Source of the DNA: Cytophagaceae bacterium
Lineage (GTDB): Bacteria > Bacteroidota > Bacteroidia > Cytophagales > Flexibacteraceae
Direction of reading: 5' to 3'
Length of the DNA: 64,000 nucleotides
NCBI GenBank assembly: GCA_947458545.1
Contig: CANGYH010000005.1
Location: forward strand, 124,001-188,000
The translations under genes were made by a program, and so were the position numbers. This document shows positions 25,616 to 33,253 of the stretch, in pieces. Within the stretch, counting starts at the first letter, position 1. Every line of letters begins with the position of its first letter. The notes beneath the pieces were generated by a model. That model saw only the letters and a list, made by a program, of their open reading frames with translations. It was not told the origin of the DNA and did no database searches.

Positions 25616-27067
25616 CTATAGTTGGCCCGAAGCCGGATTCTGGGCTTTCTCAATCACACTTGTGGTGCTCTTGCCAGCCACCAAGTTTACAAGCCGCACC
25701 TCGGGCACAAGGTCTGCCCCAACTACCTGATCTACAGTATAGTCTGCACCCTTTACCAAAACGTCTGGCCTAAGGGCAGCTATCAGGTCGTAAGGCGTAT
25801 CCTCTTCAAAGACAACGGTATAATCTACACAGGCCAGGGCAGAGAGTAGGTAAGCTCTGTCGTACTCGTTGTTGATAGGCCTTGTGGGCCCCTTAAGCCG
25901 CTGCACAGAGGCATCTGCATTTACGCCCACCACCAGCACGTCGCCAAAGGTGCGGGCCTCTTGCAGCAGCCGCACATGGCCCAGGTGGAGGATGTCGAAG
26001 CAGCCGTTGGTAAACACCACCCGCCTGCCCTGCCGCCGCAACTGCGCCAGCAGCGGCTGGAGCTCGGCCACCGTGCGTATGGCGTGGGCCCCGGGTGTGG
26101 CAGGCTCCAGCTCGGCGGCCATGGCCTCTACCTCGGCCCGCGTGGCGGTTGCAGAGCCCACCTTGCCCACCACCACGGCGGCAGCCAGGTTGGCAAAGCG
26201 GCAGGCAGGGACCATGTCCCACCCGTTGGCCAGGCAAAAGGCAAAGGCTGCCAGTACCGTATCGCCAGCGCCGGTAACGTCGTACACGGCTTTGACGCGT
26301 GTCGGCACCTGTTGCCAACCCGTAGCCGGGGCATAAAAACCGATGCCCGCCTCAGACAGCGTGATGGTAGCCACAGACAGGTCAAAATCTGTTTGCAGGC
26401 GGCGGGCGGCCTCGGCCAGGTCTTGCTCGGTGGCCAGGTTGAGCCCGGTGGCCAGTGCGGCCTCTTTGCGGTTGGGCGTTACGGTAAAGGCACCCCGGTA
26501 TTTGCCATAAGCCGTGCCCTTAGGGTCAACCAGCACCTTTTTGCCTGCTTGGCGCGCGGTAGCAATCACCCCTTGGCATACGGCGTCCGTCAGCACGCCT
26601 TTGCCGTAGTCAGAGAGCACCACAATGTCTGCCAGTGCTACCTGGGCTTCTATGTAAGCAAGCAGCGCTGCTGTGCTGGCAGCCGATATGTCGGCCCTCG
26701 TCTCGATGTCGAAGCGCAGCACTTGTTGGTGGCCACCCATCAGGCGGCTTTTGCGACTTGTGCGGCGGCCGGGCTCTCGGCATATACCGGCGCAATCGGC
26801 TCCGGCGGCCTGCAACATCTGGCCGATGGCCTGGCCGGCGGCATCGTCTCCGACGACGGAGGCCACCATCACCTGTGCCCCGAGGGCCAGCAGGTTGGCC
26901 ACCACGTTGCCTGCCCCGCCGGGCACCTCTGTCTCGCGCTCTACATCCAGCACCTGCACGGGCGCCTCGGGCGATATTCGCTCGGCACGGCCCCAGAGGT
27001 AATGGTCGGCCATCAAGTCTCCCACGACGAGGACCCGTGGCGCTACATTGTCGAATTGAAACTGCAC
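25616..27067 (-). CDS. hldE: Bifunctional heptose-7-phosphate kinase/heptose-1-phosphate adenylyltransferase HldE
   Basis: 483 residues. It makes ADP-heptose precursors for lipopolysaccharide core in the cytoplasm. Residues 1-330 are a PfkB/ribokinase domain (RISPEAPVQVL, VPGGAGNVVANL, VLSDYGKGVLT, DPKG, and the anion-hole/catalytic motif DVTGAGDTVLAAFA). Residues about 345-480 are the nucleotidyltransferase domain (VFTNGCFDILHLGHVRLL with the HxGH motif, VGVNADASVQRLKG). The start is a GTG at 27067, supported by a -7 box (GACCTTTG) ending 5 nt upstream. It is divergent from the DUF4403 gene; the 89-bp gap holds both promoters. Confidence 0.95.
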   Translation of the reverse strand: MQFQFDNVAPRVLVVGDLMADHYLWGRAERISPEAPVQVLDVERETEVPGGAGNVVANLLALGAQVMVASVVGDDAAGQAIGQMLQAAGADCAGICREPGRRTSRKSRLMGGHQQVLRFDIETRADISAASTAALLAYIEAQVALADIVVLSDYGKGVLTDAVCQGVIATARQAGKKVLVDPKGTAYGKYRGAFTVTPNRKEAALATGLNLATEQDLAEAARRLQTDFDLSVATITLSEAGIGFYAPATGWQQVPTRVKAVYDVTGAGDTVLAAFAFCLANGWDMVPACRFANLAAAVVVGKVGSATATRAEVEAMAAELEPATPGAHAIRTVAELQPLLAQLRRQGRRVVFTNGCFDILHLGHVRLLQEARTFGDVLVVGVNADASVQRLKGPTRPINNEYDRAYLLSALACVDYTVVFEEDTPYDLIAALRPDVLVKGADYTVDQVVGADLVPEVRLVNLVAGKSTTSVIEKAQNPASGQL

Positions 27068-27072
27068 AAGCG

Positions 27073-27080
27073 CAAAGGTC
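27073..27080 (-). promoter_or_regulatory. -7 box of hldE (GACCTTTG)
   Basis: It ends 5 nt before the GTG start of hldE on the minus strand, implying a near-leaderless mRNA and supporting the GTG start. Confidence 0.5.
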
Positions 27081-27143
27081 GGGCCTGCCAGGGCATACGT
27101 GTGGTATGGCCCCGCGCGGGCGGCACATAGCCTCCGTAGGCCC

Positions 27144-27151
27144 GAAATTTG
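27144..27151 (+). promoter_or_regulatory. -7 box (GAAATTTG) of the DUF4403 gene
   Basis: It ends 5 nt before the ATG at 27157. The first two bases deviate from TAnnTTTG. The spacing equals that at hldE, which is transcribed divergently from the same 89-bp gap. Confidence 0.42.
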
Positions 27152-27156
27152 CCCTT

Positions 27157-28545
27157 ATGCGTTTGCATCCTTCCTGGGCCTGCTTGGCCCTGGCCCTGGT
27201 GGCCTGCTCTAAGACGCTGGCACCCCCCGCCCCCACTGCCAGCTACACCGATGCCGTGGTGCGCGAGGCCGTGCCCAGCACCTTGGCCATGCCTGTGCAG
27301 GTATCGGTTTCTTATTTGGAAAAAACGTTGGGGGCGCTGATTCCGCAACCGCTCTACAACGACAACTCGCTAGACGATAACGGAGGCGACAACCTGATGC
27401 TGCGCGTCGATCTGCGCCAGCCTATGCGCCTGGCTGCCAAAGGCAATACGCTAGACGTAAAACTGCCCCTTAAGGTGTGGGCCAAGGCCGGTTACAGGGT
27501 AGATAAATTCGGGCTGACGCTGGGCAAGTACGAGGAGACCACCTTCGAGCTGGATGCCGGTTTTCTGACGACCGTCAACCTCATGCCCGACTATAAGCTG
27601 CGCCTGAACACCCAGGCCAACGGATACCAGTGGATTAAAAAGCCCACCATATCTCTAGCTGGGGTAGAGATACCTATTACCCCCATCATAGAGCGAATTT
27701 TAGACCAGCAGCAAGGGCCCATAGCCAAAATCGTTGATCAGGAGCTAACAAAATACCTGGACCTTAGAGACCAGGCCACCAAGCTTTGGCGCCTTGTGCA
27801 AGAGCCCATGCTGGTAAACGAGCAGTACCGCGCCTGGCTATCGCTAACGCCCAAAACGCTTTATGCCGGGCAACTGCAGGCCGCCAACGGTGTGCTCACC
27901 ATGCCGCTGGGCCTTGCCGTGGTGGCCAGTACAAGCCTTGGAGCCAAGCCTGCACCAGCACCCATACCCAACGCTCCCAACCTGACGATGAGCGGCCTGC
28001 CGCCACAAGGCTTTGCCGTAAACCTGGTTACCAAAATTCCTTGGGCAGAGGCACGCAGGTTGGCTCTGGCCCAGCTCAGCGGCCAGGTATTTGAGTTTGA
28101 AGGCGGCCGCAAAATACAGGTTACCGATTTAGAGCTATATGGCCAAGGCAAAGACATGGTAATAGGGGCCAGCCTGACGGGCTCTTTAGACGGTAAGATT
28201 TACCTGCGAGGCACCCCTGTTTTTGAGCCCCAAAACGAGCGCGTTGCCTTGGCTGGTGCAGACTTTGATTTGCAAACCAGCAACAAGCTGGCCAAAGCGG
28301 CAGCATGGGCCTTACATGGCAAATTACAGCGGAAAATGCAGCCCTACCTGGCCTTTTCTGTAGCAGACCAACTCAAAGAAGGGCGCGCGCTGGTGCGTAA
28401 AAATCTGGTACAAAACAGCCTGCGGCCCGACGTGAAGCTGGCCGGCACGCTAGATACGCTGGCTCCATCGGGCATTTTTGTGACCCCAGGCGGCCTAGAG
28501 GTGGACGTGAGGGCCAGCGGAAAAATCGGCGTTCGCGTGCAATAG
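27157..28545 (+). CDS. DUF4403 family lipoprotein
   Basis: 462 residues. The start at 27157 is chosen because a lipoprotein signal begins there: MRLHPSWACLALALVAC, with lipobox LVAC and acylated Cys at residue 17. Sequence upstream in the same frame is antisense to hldE and not coding. The mature protein is β-rich with amphipathic strands (LMLRVDLRQPMRLAAKGNTL, VKLPLKVWAKAGY, LDAGFLTTVNLMPDYKLR) typical of DUF4403, a family of periplasm/outer-membrane lipid-binding-like (BPI/TULIP-type) proteins of unknown role. The C-terminus contains a second such lobe. Neighbouring hldE suggests an outer-membrane setting, but that is only inference. Confidence 0.85.
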   Translation: MRLHPSWACLALALVACSKTLAPPAPTASYTDAVVREAVPSTLAMPVQVSVSYLEKTLGALIPQPLYNDNSLDDNGGDNLMLRVDLRQPMRLAAKGNTLDVKLPLKVWAKAGYRVDKFGLTLGKYEETTFELDAGFLTTVNLMPDYKLRLNTQANGYQWIKKPTISLAGVEIPITPIIERILDQQQGPIAKIVDQELTKYLDLRDQATKLWRLVQEPMLVNEQYRAWLSLTPKTLYAGQLQAANGVLTMPLGLAVVASTSLGAKPAPAPIPNAPNLTMSGLPPQGFAVNLVTKIPWAEARRLALAQLSGQVFEFEGGRKIQVTDLELYGQGKDMVIGASLTGSLDGKIYLRGTPVFEPQNERVALAGADFDLQTSNKLAKAAAWALHGKLQRKMQPYLAFSVADQLKEGRALVRKNLVQNSLRPDVKLAGTLDTLAPSGIFVTPGGLEVDVRASGKIGVRVQ

Positions 28546-28566
28546 ACGCATCAACATCAGGCCACT

Positions 28567-28608
28567 AAAAAATGCCCCGGCTGATTTGCATCTGCCGGGG
28601 CATTTTTT
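28567..28608. terminator. Bidirectional terminator between convergent genes
   Basis: Stem AAAAAATGCCCCGGC (28567-28581) and GCCGGGGCATTTTTT (28594-28608) with a 12-nt loop. Runs of A and T at the two ends give a U-tract on either strand. Confidence 0.9.
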
Positions 28609-28633
28609 TGGTTGGGCAAAAGGACCCGGTTGC

Positions 28634-29137
28634 TTACGCGTTTGCAGCGCCACCGTCGGCATTGGCACCTGTGGCGGCTGCCTCTGCCTTGCGAGGGCGG
28701 CCTGGGCCACGCTTGGCACCGGCAGCAGCAGAGCCTGCCCGCCGAGCCGGGGCTTTCTTAGGCTTGTTGGCAGAGCCCTTGGGGCGGCCACGGCCACGCT
28801 TGCCTTGGCCATCTTCTGCGCCGTCTGCACTGGCTGCAGGTGCGGCAGCTGCGGCGGCCTTCTTAGGGCGGCCGGCCTTGCCTTTGGCAGCAGGGGCTGC
28901 CTTGGCGGCTTTAGCACCGGCTTTGTTGCGGGCATTTTCTGCCTCCATCTCGCGCATAAATGCGTTTATGCTGGAGTCAATTTCGTCTTCAAACTTCTCT
29001 ACCACTTTGGCAGCGGCTTTAATGGCAGCCTTTGCAATAGAGCCAGCCGCTGTGCTGTCCATATGAGACAGGCGGTCGATCATGTTTTGGGCCAGTTCGG
29101 CCACCAAATCCTTGCGGTACGATTTTTTATCGCTCAT
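28634..29137 (-). CDS. Histone-like/AT-hook DNA-binding protein
   Basis: 167 residues from the ATG at 29137 (MSDKKSYRKDLV); the longer frame has a non-coding look. Residues 1-75 are a helical, acidic domain that begins with a short KDLVAELAQNMIDRL segment and an alanine-rich helix. The C-terminal half is an Ala/Lys/Pro-rich tail with three AT-hook cores: KAGRPKK, KRGRGRPKGS and KRGPGRPRK. AT-hooks bind the minor groove of A/T tracts, so a nucleoid-structuring role is likely. It resembles histone H1-like proteins of Bacteroidota in composition. It ends 26 nt from the bidirectional terminator shared with the DUF4403 gene. Repetitive codons make a frame error possible, but the frame is intact. 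Confidence 0.82.
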   Translation of the reverse strand: MSDKKSYRKDLVAELAQNMIDRLSHMDSTAAGSIAKAAIKAAAKVVEKFEDEIDSSINAFMREMEAENARNKAGAKAAKAAPAAKGKAGRPKKAAAAAAPAASADGAEDGQGKRGRGRPKGSANKPKKAPARRAGSAAAGAKRGPGRPRKAEAAATGANADGGAANA

Positions 29138-29375
29138 GGCGAAGAGAGTATTAAAGTTAGCTGAATGCGCCGGGTGTGCCGGCTCAAATAAAACCACGTA
29201 CGCCCGACACTTGGGCGCCAGCATTGCTTAAGAAAATAAGAATTTCTTTGGTTAGCTGGTGCCGCAAATGCAAACGCGATGTAAATCTATACTGATTAAA
29301 CCATTTTCAGGTTTCTTATTTAGAAAAGAAAGTCTGCCAGGCATGCCATACTACAGCGATTGATTCTTGAAAAAT

Positions 29376-29423
29376 GTGCTCAAAAAGCACAAAAAATGCC
29401 CCTGGTAACCTAACCAGGGGCAT
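29376..29423 (-). terminator. Terminator after lpd
   Basis: Stem ATGCCCCTGGT/ACCAGGGGCAT (29396-29406 with 29413-29423), followed on the minus strand by TTTTTT. A second small hairpin, GTGCT/AGCAC, lies at 29376-29390. Confidence 0.85.
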
Positions 29424-29470
29424 CGTATTTAGTTAATACTACCAGCCAAAGGCTGTAATATTTTTTTACA

Positions 29471-30880
29471 CTAGAGGTGAATAACCTCGCCGTAAGCGGC
29501 GGCGGCGGCCTCCATTACGGCCTCAGACATGGTTGGGTGCGGGTGAACGGACTTGATGATTTCGTGGCCGGTGGTTTCTAGTTTGCGGGCCACCACTACC
29601 TCGGCAATCATATCCGTCACGTTGGCGCCAATCATGTGCGCACCCAAAAACTCGCCGTACTTGGCGTCGAAGATCACCTTCACAAAGCCCTCTTTGGCAC
29701 CAGAGGCAGAGGCTTTGCCCGAGGCCGAAAACGGGAATTTACCAACCTTGATTTCGTAGCCAGCCTCGCGCGCTTTGGCCTCGGTGTAGCCTACAGAGGC
29801 AATCTCTGGCGTGCAATACGTGCAGCCGGGGATGTTGTTGTAGTTGAGGGGCTCGGTGTGCAGGCCTTTTATTTTCTCTACGCAGATAATACCTTCTGCA
29901 GAGGCTACGTGGGCCAGCGCCTGGCCTTTGGTTACGTCGCCAATGGCATAAATGCCCGGCACGTTGGTACGATAGTAATCGTCCGTCACGATTTTGCCGT
30001 TTTCTACTTTAATACCGGCAGCCTCAAGGCCAATATCTTCGATGTTAGACGTTACGCCAACGGCAGAAAGGATGACGTCGGCCTCCAGGGTTACGTCGCC
30101 GCTCTGGGCTTTTACCAGTACCTGGTGCTTGGCGCCTTTTTTGGTGGCTTTGGTCACGCTCTGTACAGAGGCATTGGTCATAATTTCTATGCCCATTTTC
30201 TTGTACTCCTTTTCGAGCGCTTTAGACACGTCTTCATCTTCTACCGGCACAATGCGCGGCAAGAATTCGACGATCGTCACCTTGGTGCCCATTGAGGCAT
30301 AGAAATAAGCAAACTCTACGCCGATGGCGCCAGAGCCTACGATAACCATTTTCTCGGGCTTTTTCTCGAGTACCATAGCCTTGCGGTATCCTACGATTAC
30401 CTCGTTGTCTATGGGCAGATTGGGTAGCTCGCGGGCGCGGCCGCCGGTAGCCACGATGATGTGGGCTGCCTCAAGCAGTTGTTTTTCGCCTTTGTCGTTG
30501 GTTACCTCAAGTTTTTTATCGGCCGTCAGCCGGCCGTGGCCTGCGATAATGTCGATTTTGTTTTTGCGCATCAAAAACTGTACGCCTTTGCTCATGCCGC
30601 CGGCCACGTCTCGGCTGCGCTTGATTACGGCGTCAAAATCTGCATTTGCAGCGCCATCGGCTATGTTGATGCCGTAGTCTTTGGCATGCTGGATATACTG
30701 AAATACCTGGGCTGATTTCAGCAGTGCCTTGGTGGGGATGCAACCCCAGTTGAGGCATACCCCGCCCAGCTCTGATTTTTCTACTACAGCCGTTTTAAAG
30801 CCCAGCTGCGAGGCCCGGATTGCAGCTACATAGCCACCTGGGCCGCTGCCCAGCACGATAAGGTCGTACGTCGTTGCCAT
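29471..30880 (-). CDS. lpdA: Dihydrolipoyl dehydrogenase (E3)
   Basis: 469 residues from ATG at 30880 (MATTYDLIVLGSGPGG), the usual length. The FAD-dependent enzyme reoxidises dihydrolipoamide in pyruvate, 2-oxoglutarate, branched-chain or glycine-cleavage complexes. Visible motifs: GSGPGGYVAAIRAS (FAD Rossmann), GGVCLNWGCIPTK (redox-active Cys pair), VIVGSGAIGVEFA (NAD Rossmann), YAIGDVT (FAD ribityl) and the C-terminal HPHPTMSE (catalytic His/Glu of the partner subunit). A 69-codon N-terminal extension in the same frame is rejected as noncoding. lipA, at 58364, supplies the lipoate used by its substrates. Confidence 0.96.
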   Translation of the reverse strand: MATTYDLIVLGSGPGGYVAAIRASQLGFKTAVVEKSELGGVCLNWGCIPTKALLKSAQVFQYIQHAKDYGINIADGAANADFDAVIKRSRDVAGGMSKGVQFLMRKNKIDIIAGHGRLTADKKLEVTNDKGEKQLLEAAHIIVATGGRARELPNLPIDNEVIVGYRKAMVLEKKPEKMVIVGSGAIGVEFAYFYASMGTKVTIVEFLPRIVPVEDEDVSKALEKEYKKMGIEIMTNASVQSVTKATKKGAKHQVLVKAQSGDVTLEADVILSAVGVTSNIEDIGLEAAGIKVENGKIVTDDYYRTNVPGIYAIGDVTKGQALAHVASAEGIICVEKIKGLHTEPLNYNNIPGCTYCTPEIASVGYTEAKAREAGYEIKVGKFPFSASGKASASGAKEGFVKVIFDAKYGEFLGAHMIGANVTDMIAEVVVARKLETTGHEIIKSVHPHPTMSEAVMEAAAAAYGEVIHL

Positions 30881-31094
30881 TGTTTTTGTATGCAAGAGGA
30901 GCGGCAGCCGTCGGCGGCATTGCTTGATGTACTGGCGGCAGGTATTTGCCAACCAGTGCCGGGGCCTTGCTTCTGTTGTCTGATAGGTGTTGCCGGCAGT
31001 TGCGCCTGCCGGCAGGCGCAAAAATAGCAGTTGGCCGCGGCCCTGGCCTTGGCTGCCCGTAGCTTTGCCCAAAAGCGGCGGCACCGGCCATACT

Positions 31095-31925
31095 ATGCTT
31101 GATTTTTACGGACTCTTATTGCTGGCGGGCCTGGCCGGCGGGCTGCTGGCCGGGTTGCTGGGCATAGGCGGCGGCATCATTTTCTTGCTTGTGCTGCCCG
31201 AGGCGCTGCAACGGCTTGGGGTGGCCCCGGTAGATATGCCTGCCACGCAGGTGGCCAACGCCCTTTTGGCAACGCTGTTCTCGGCTTTGGCGGCATGCTA
31301 TCAGCACCTGCGGTCGGGCACGGCAGGCCGGGCAGACGTTGCCTGGGTAGGCCTGCCTGCCGGTGCCGTGGCCTTAGCCAGCATGGCACTTATTGTGCAG
31401 CACCCCGCATTTTCTGAGCATGTTTTTAGTGTGGTGCTCCTGGTCATTTTATCTCTTTTACTGGCGCGGACGATTTACACCCTGCAGCCCCATCCATCTG
31501 CCTCTGCCCAAACCATACCTGACGACGCCCCTACCCCAACGGCCAAGCTCGCCGCCACCGGAGCCCTGGCCGGGCTCATCAGCAGCCTCACGGGCCTTGG
31601 CGGCGGCATCCTGGTAGTGCCCGCCTTGCGCGAGTGGGCCCGCTACCCCGTGCGCAGGGCCTCTTTCGTATCCTCTGGCACCATCGTTATCAGTAGCCTT
31701 GCGGCGCTCGTCTTTAGCCTACAGGCACAACCCAGGCACCCCCTTGCAGAGAGCCTGGGGCTGATTATCCCCACCGTGGCCTTGCCGCTGGGGGTGGGGG
31801 TTGTGGTGGCCGCGCCCATAGGTGTGCGCTGGGCCCAGGGCATCAGCCCTCGCCGGCTAACAATCCTCTATGCCGTGTTGGTGGCACTGGTGCTGGCACG
31901 CCGTATCTGGATGCTGGTTGGGTAG
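31095..31925 (+). CDS. TSUP-family (TauE/SafE) membrane permease
   Basis: 276 residues from ATG at 31095. Eight hydrophobic helices are visible in two similar halves. The first starts GLLLLAGLAGGLLAGLLGIGGG and the second GALAGLISSLTGLGGGILVVPAL; the glycine-rich LLGIGGG and TGLGGG turns are the hallmark of this family. Members export or import sulfite, organosulfonates or related anions; the substrate here is not evident. It is divergent from lpd. Inner-membrane protein. Confidence 0.88.
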   Translation: MLDFYGLLLLAGLAGGLLAGLLGIGGGIIFLLVLPEALQRLGVAPVDMPATQVANALLATLFSALAACYQHLRSGTAGRADVAWVGLPAGAVALASMALIVQHPAFSEHVFSVVLLVILSLLLARTIYTLQPHPSASAQTIPDDAPTPTAKLAATGALAGLISSLTGLGGGILVVPALREWARYPVRRASFVSSGTIVISSLAALVFSLQAQPRHPLAESLGLIIPTVALPLGVGVVVAAPIGVRWAQGISPRRLTILYAVLVALVLARRIWMLVG

Positions 31926-31939
31926 CAGAAAAAAGCCAG

Positions 31940-31965
31940 GCAAATGCGCTTTTTGAGGCGTTTGC
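31940..31965 (+). terminator. Weak hairpin after the TSUP permease gene
   Basis: GCAAATGC/GCGTTTGC with a ten-nt loop, 15 nt after the stop. No clear T-tract follows, so it is only a possible terminator. Confidence 0.4.
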
Positions 31966-32062
31966 TGTAATTTAATTAGCTACCCGCTGTGCCTTTCGTC
32001 CACCCGTTTGGCTAGAGATTAGCCTCGTTAATATGCCTATTACTCAGTTTGTATCAGGCATT

Positions 32063-33253
32063 TTATTCCTCTTCTTCTCCCACGTTTTTAAGCTTGCCAA
32101 GCAAGGCATAGGCACCGCGCACCACATAGCTGCCGGTGGCCTCTTGGCCTTCCAGCTTTACCTGGGTAAATCCGTCTTCGGCAAGGCCACGCGTAACCGG
32201 TACGAGTTTGTAGCCCGTCTTTCCCTTGGAGGCATCGCCCACGGCAAAAACGAAGTCGCCCCCCTCGTAGGTTACGATGGCCGCATCGGGCAGGGCCGCC
32301 ACACGGCGTTGGTCAGTTTCTATTATGGCGCGTACAAACATGCCGGGCATAAAGCCGGTGTGGGCCTCGTCGTGGTGCAGATGCCCGTGCACGCGCAGCG
32401 TACGCTGTGCCGGATCTACCGAGCGGCCTATCAAATAGATGTCGGCATGGTGCTCGGCACTGCTGTCGATGGGCAGGGTGAACCGGATGGGCATGCCTTT
32501 GCGCAGCCGTGCCGCGTCTCGCTCAAAAACGGTAAGCTCCACATGCAGGTGCGAGGGGTCCACCAATTGGAACAGCGCATCCGTCGGAGTTACAGACTGG
32601 CCCGTCGTCACCAGCACCTCTTTCACAAAGGCATCTTTGGGGGCGCGCAGGGTGGCTGTGGTGGCAAAGGGCTTGCGGCCTGCGGGCAGGCCTGCCAGGC
32701 GCAGTTGGGCCTTCAGGCTCTCTAACTGCGCGGTAAGGGCGGCATACTCGGCCCGGGCGCGCTGCAGGTTTTTTTCGGGCGCGACCTCATCGGCCACCAG
32801 GGCCGATTGCCGCTCCAGGTCTGCCTGGGCAAAGGCCAGGCGCCCTTGCGTCTCCAGATATTGCTGTTGCAGCGTAATAAAGGCCGGGTTGCGGATGATG
32901 GCCAGCACCTCGCCTTGGCGCACGTGCTGCCCTTGCAACAGGCGCGTTTGCTCTACAATACCCCCCAGCGGCGCGTTTATGGAGATGAGCTGCTCGGGCG
33001 GCACGTCCAGCATCCCGTTTACCTTCAGGGTGCCCGCCAAGGCCCGCATCTGCAGTGCGCCCGTGGCAATTTGCGCCTGTGCAGCCTCGGCTTCGGTGAG
33101 ATATACCACCTGGGCAGCCTCGGCCTCCGATGCGCTTGCCGCCGGAGTCTCTGCCTGCGCCTCGGCCGGGGCATTGGTTTTGGGCTGGCAAGCCGCAAGC
33201 GTACCCAGCAATAACAAGCTCGGCAGTCGCCAAAAAAGAGACAGCTTATTCAT
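32063..33253 (-). CDS. RND efflux periplasmic adaptor (membrane fusion protein) for metals
   Basis: 396 residues from ATG at 33253 (MNKLSLFWRL). The signal has a lipobox (GTLAAC; Cys at about 22), so it is a lipoprotein. The mature part has the barrel-sandwich halves (NGMLDVPPEQLISINAPLGG, TATLRAPKDAFVKEVLV) around a coiled-coil hairpin rich in Gln/Ala (AYARAQADLERQ-type region), then the β-barrel and membrane-proximal domains (RRVAALPDAAIVTYEGG). It belongs to the CusB/CzcB group. Its ATG overlaps the stop of the pump gene by 8 nt (ATGAATAA), so translation is coupled. It should bridge the pump and its outer-membrane channel. Confidence 0.92.
   Translation of the reverse strand: MNKLSLFWRLPSLLLLGTLAACQPKTNAPAEAQAETPAASASEAEAAQVVYLTEAEAAQAQIATGALQMRALAGTLKVNGMLDVPPEQLISINAPLGGIVEQTRLLQGQHVRQGEVLAIIRNPAFITLQQQYLETQGRLAFAQADLERQSALVADEVAPEKNLQRARAEYAALTAQLESLKAQLRLAGLPAGRKPFATTATLRAPKDAFVKEVLVTTGQSVTPTDALFQLVDPSHLHVELTVFERDAARLRKGMPIRFTLPIDSSAEHHADIYLIGRSVDPAQRTLRVHGHLHHDEAHTGFMPGMFVRAIIETDQRRVAALPDAAIVTYEGGDFVFAVGDASKGKTGYKLVPVTRGLAEDGFTQVKLEGQEATGSYVVRGAYALLGKLKNVGEEEE

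Noticed and set aside
25961-27130. Plus-strand frame of 389 codons opposite hldE
   Set aside because: Antisense to hldE, whose two domains are complete; the translation has no recognisable fold.
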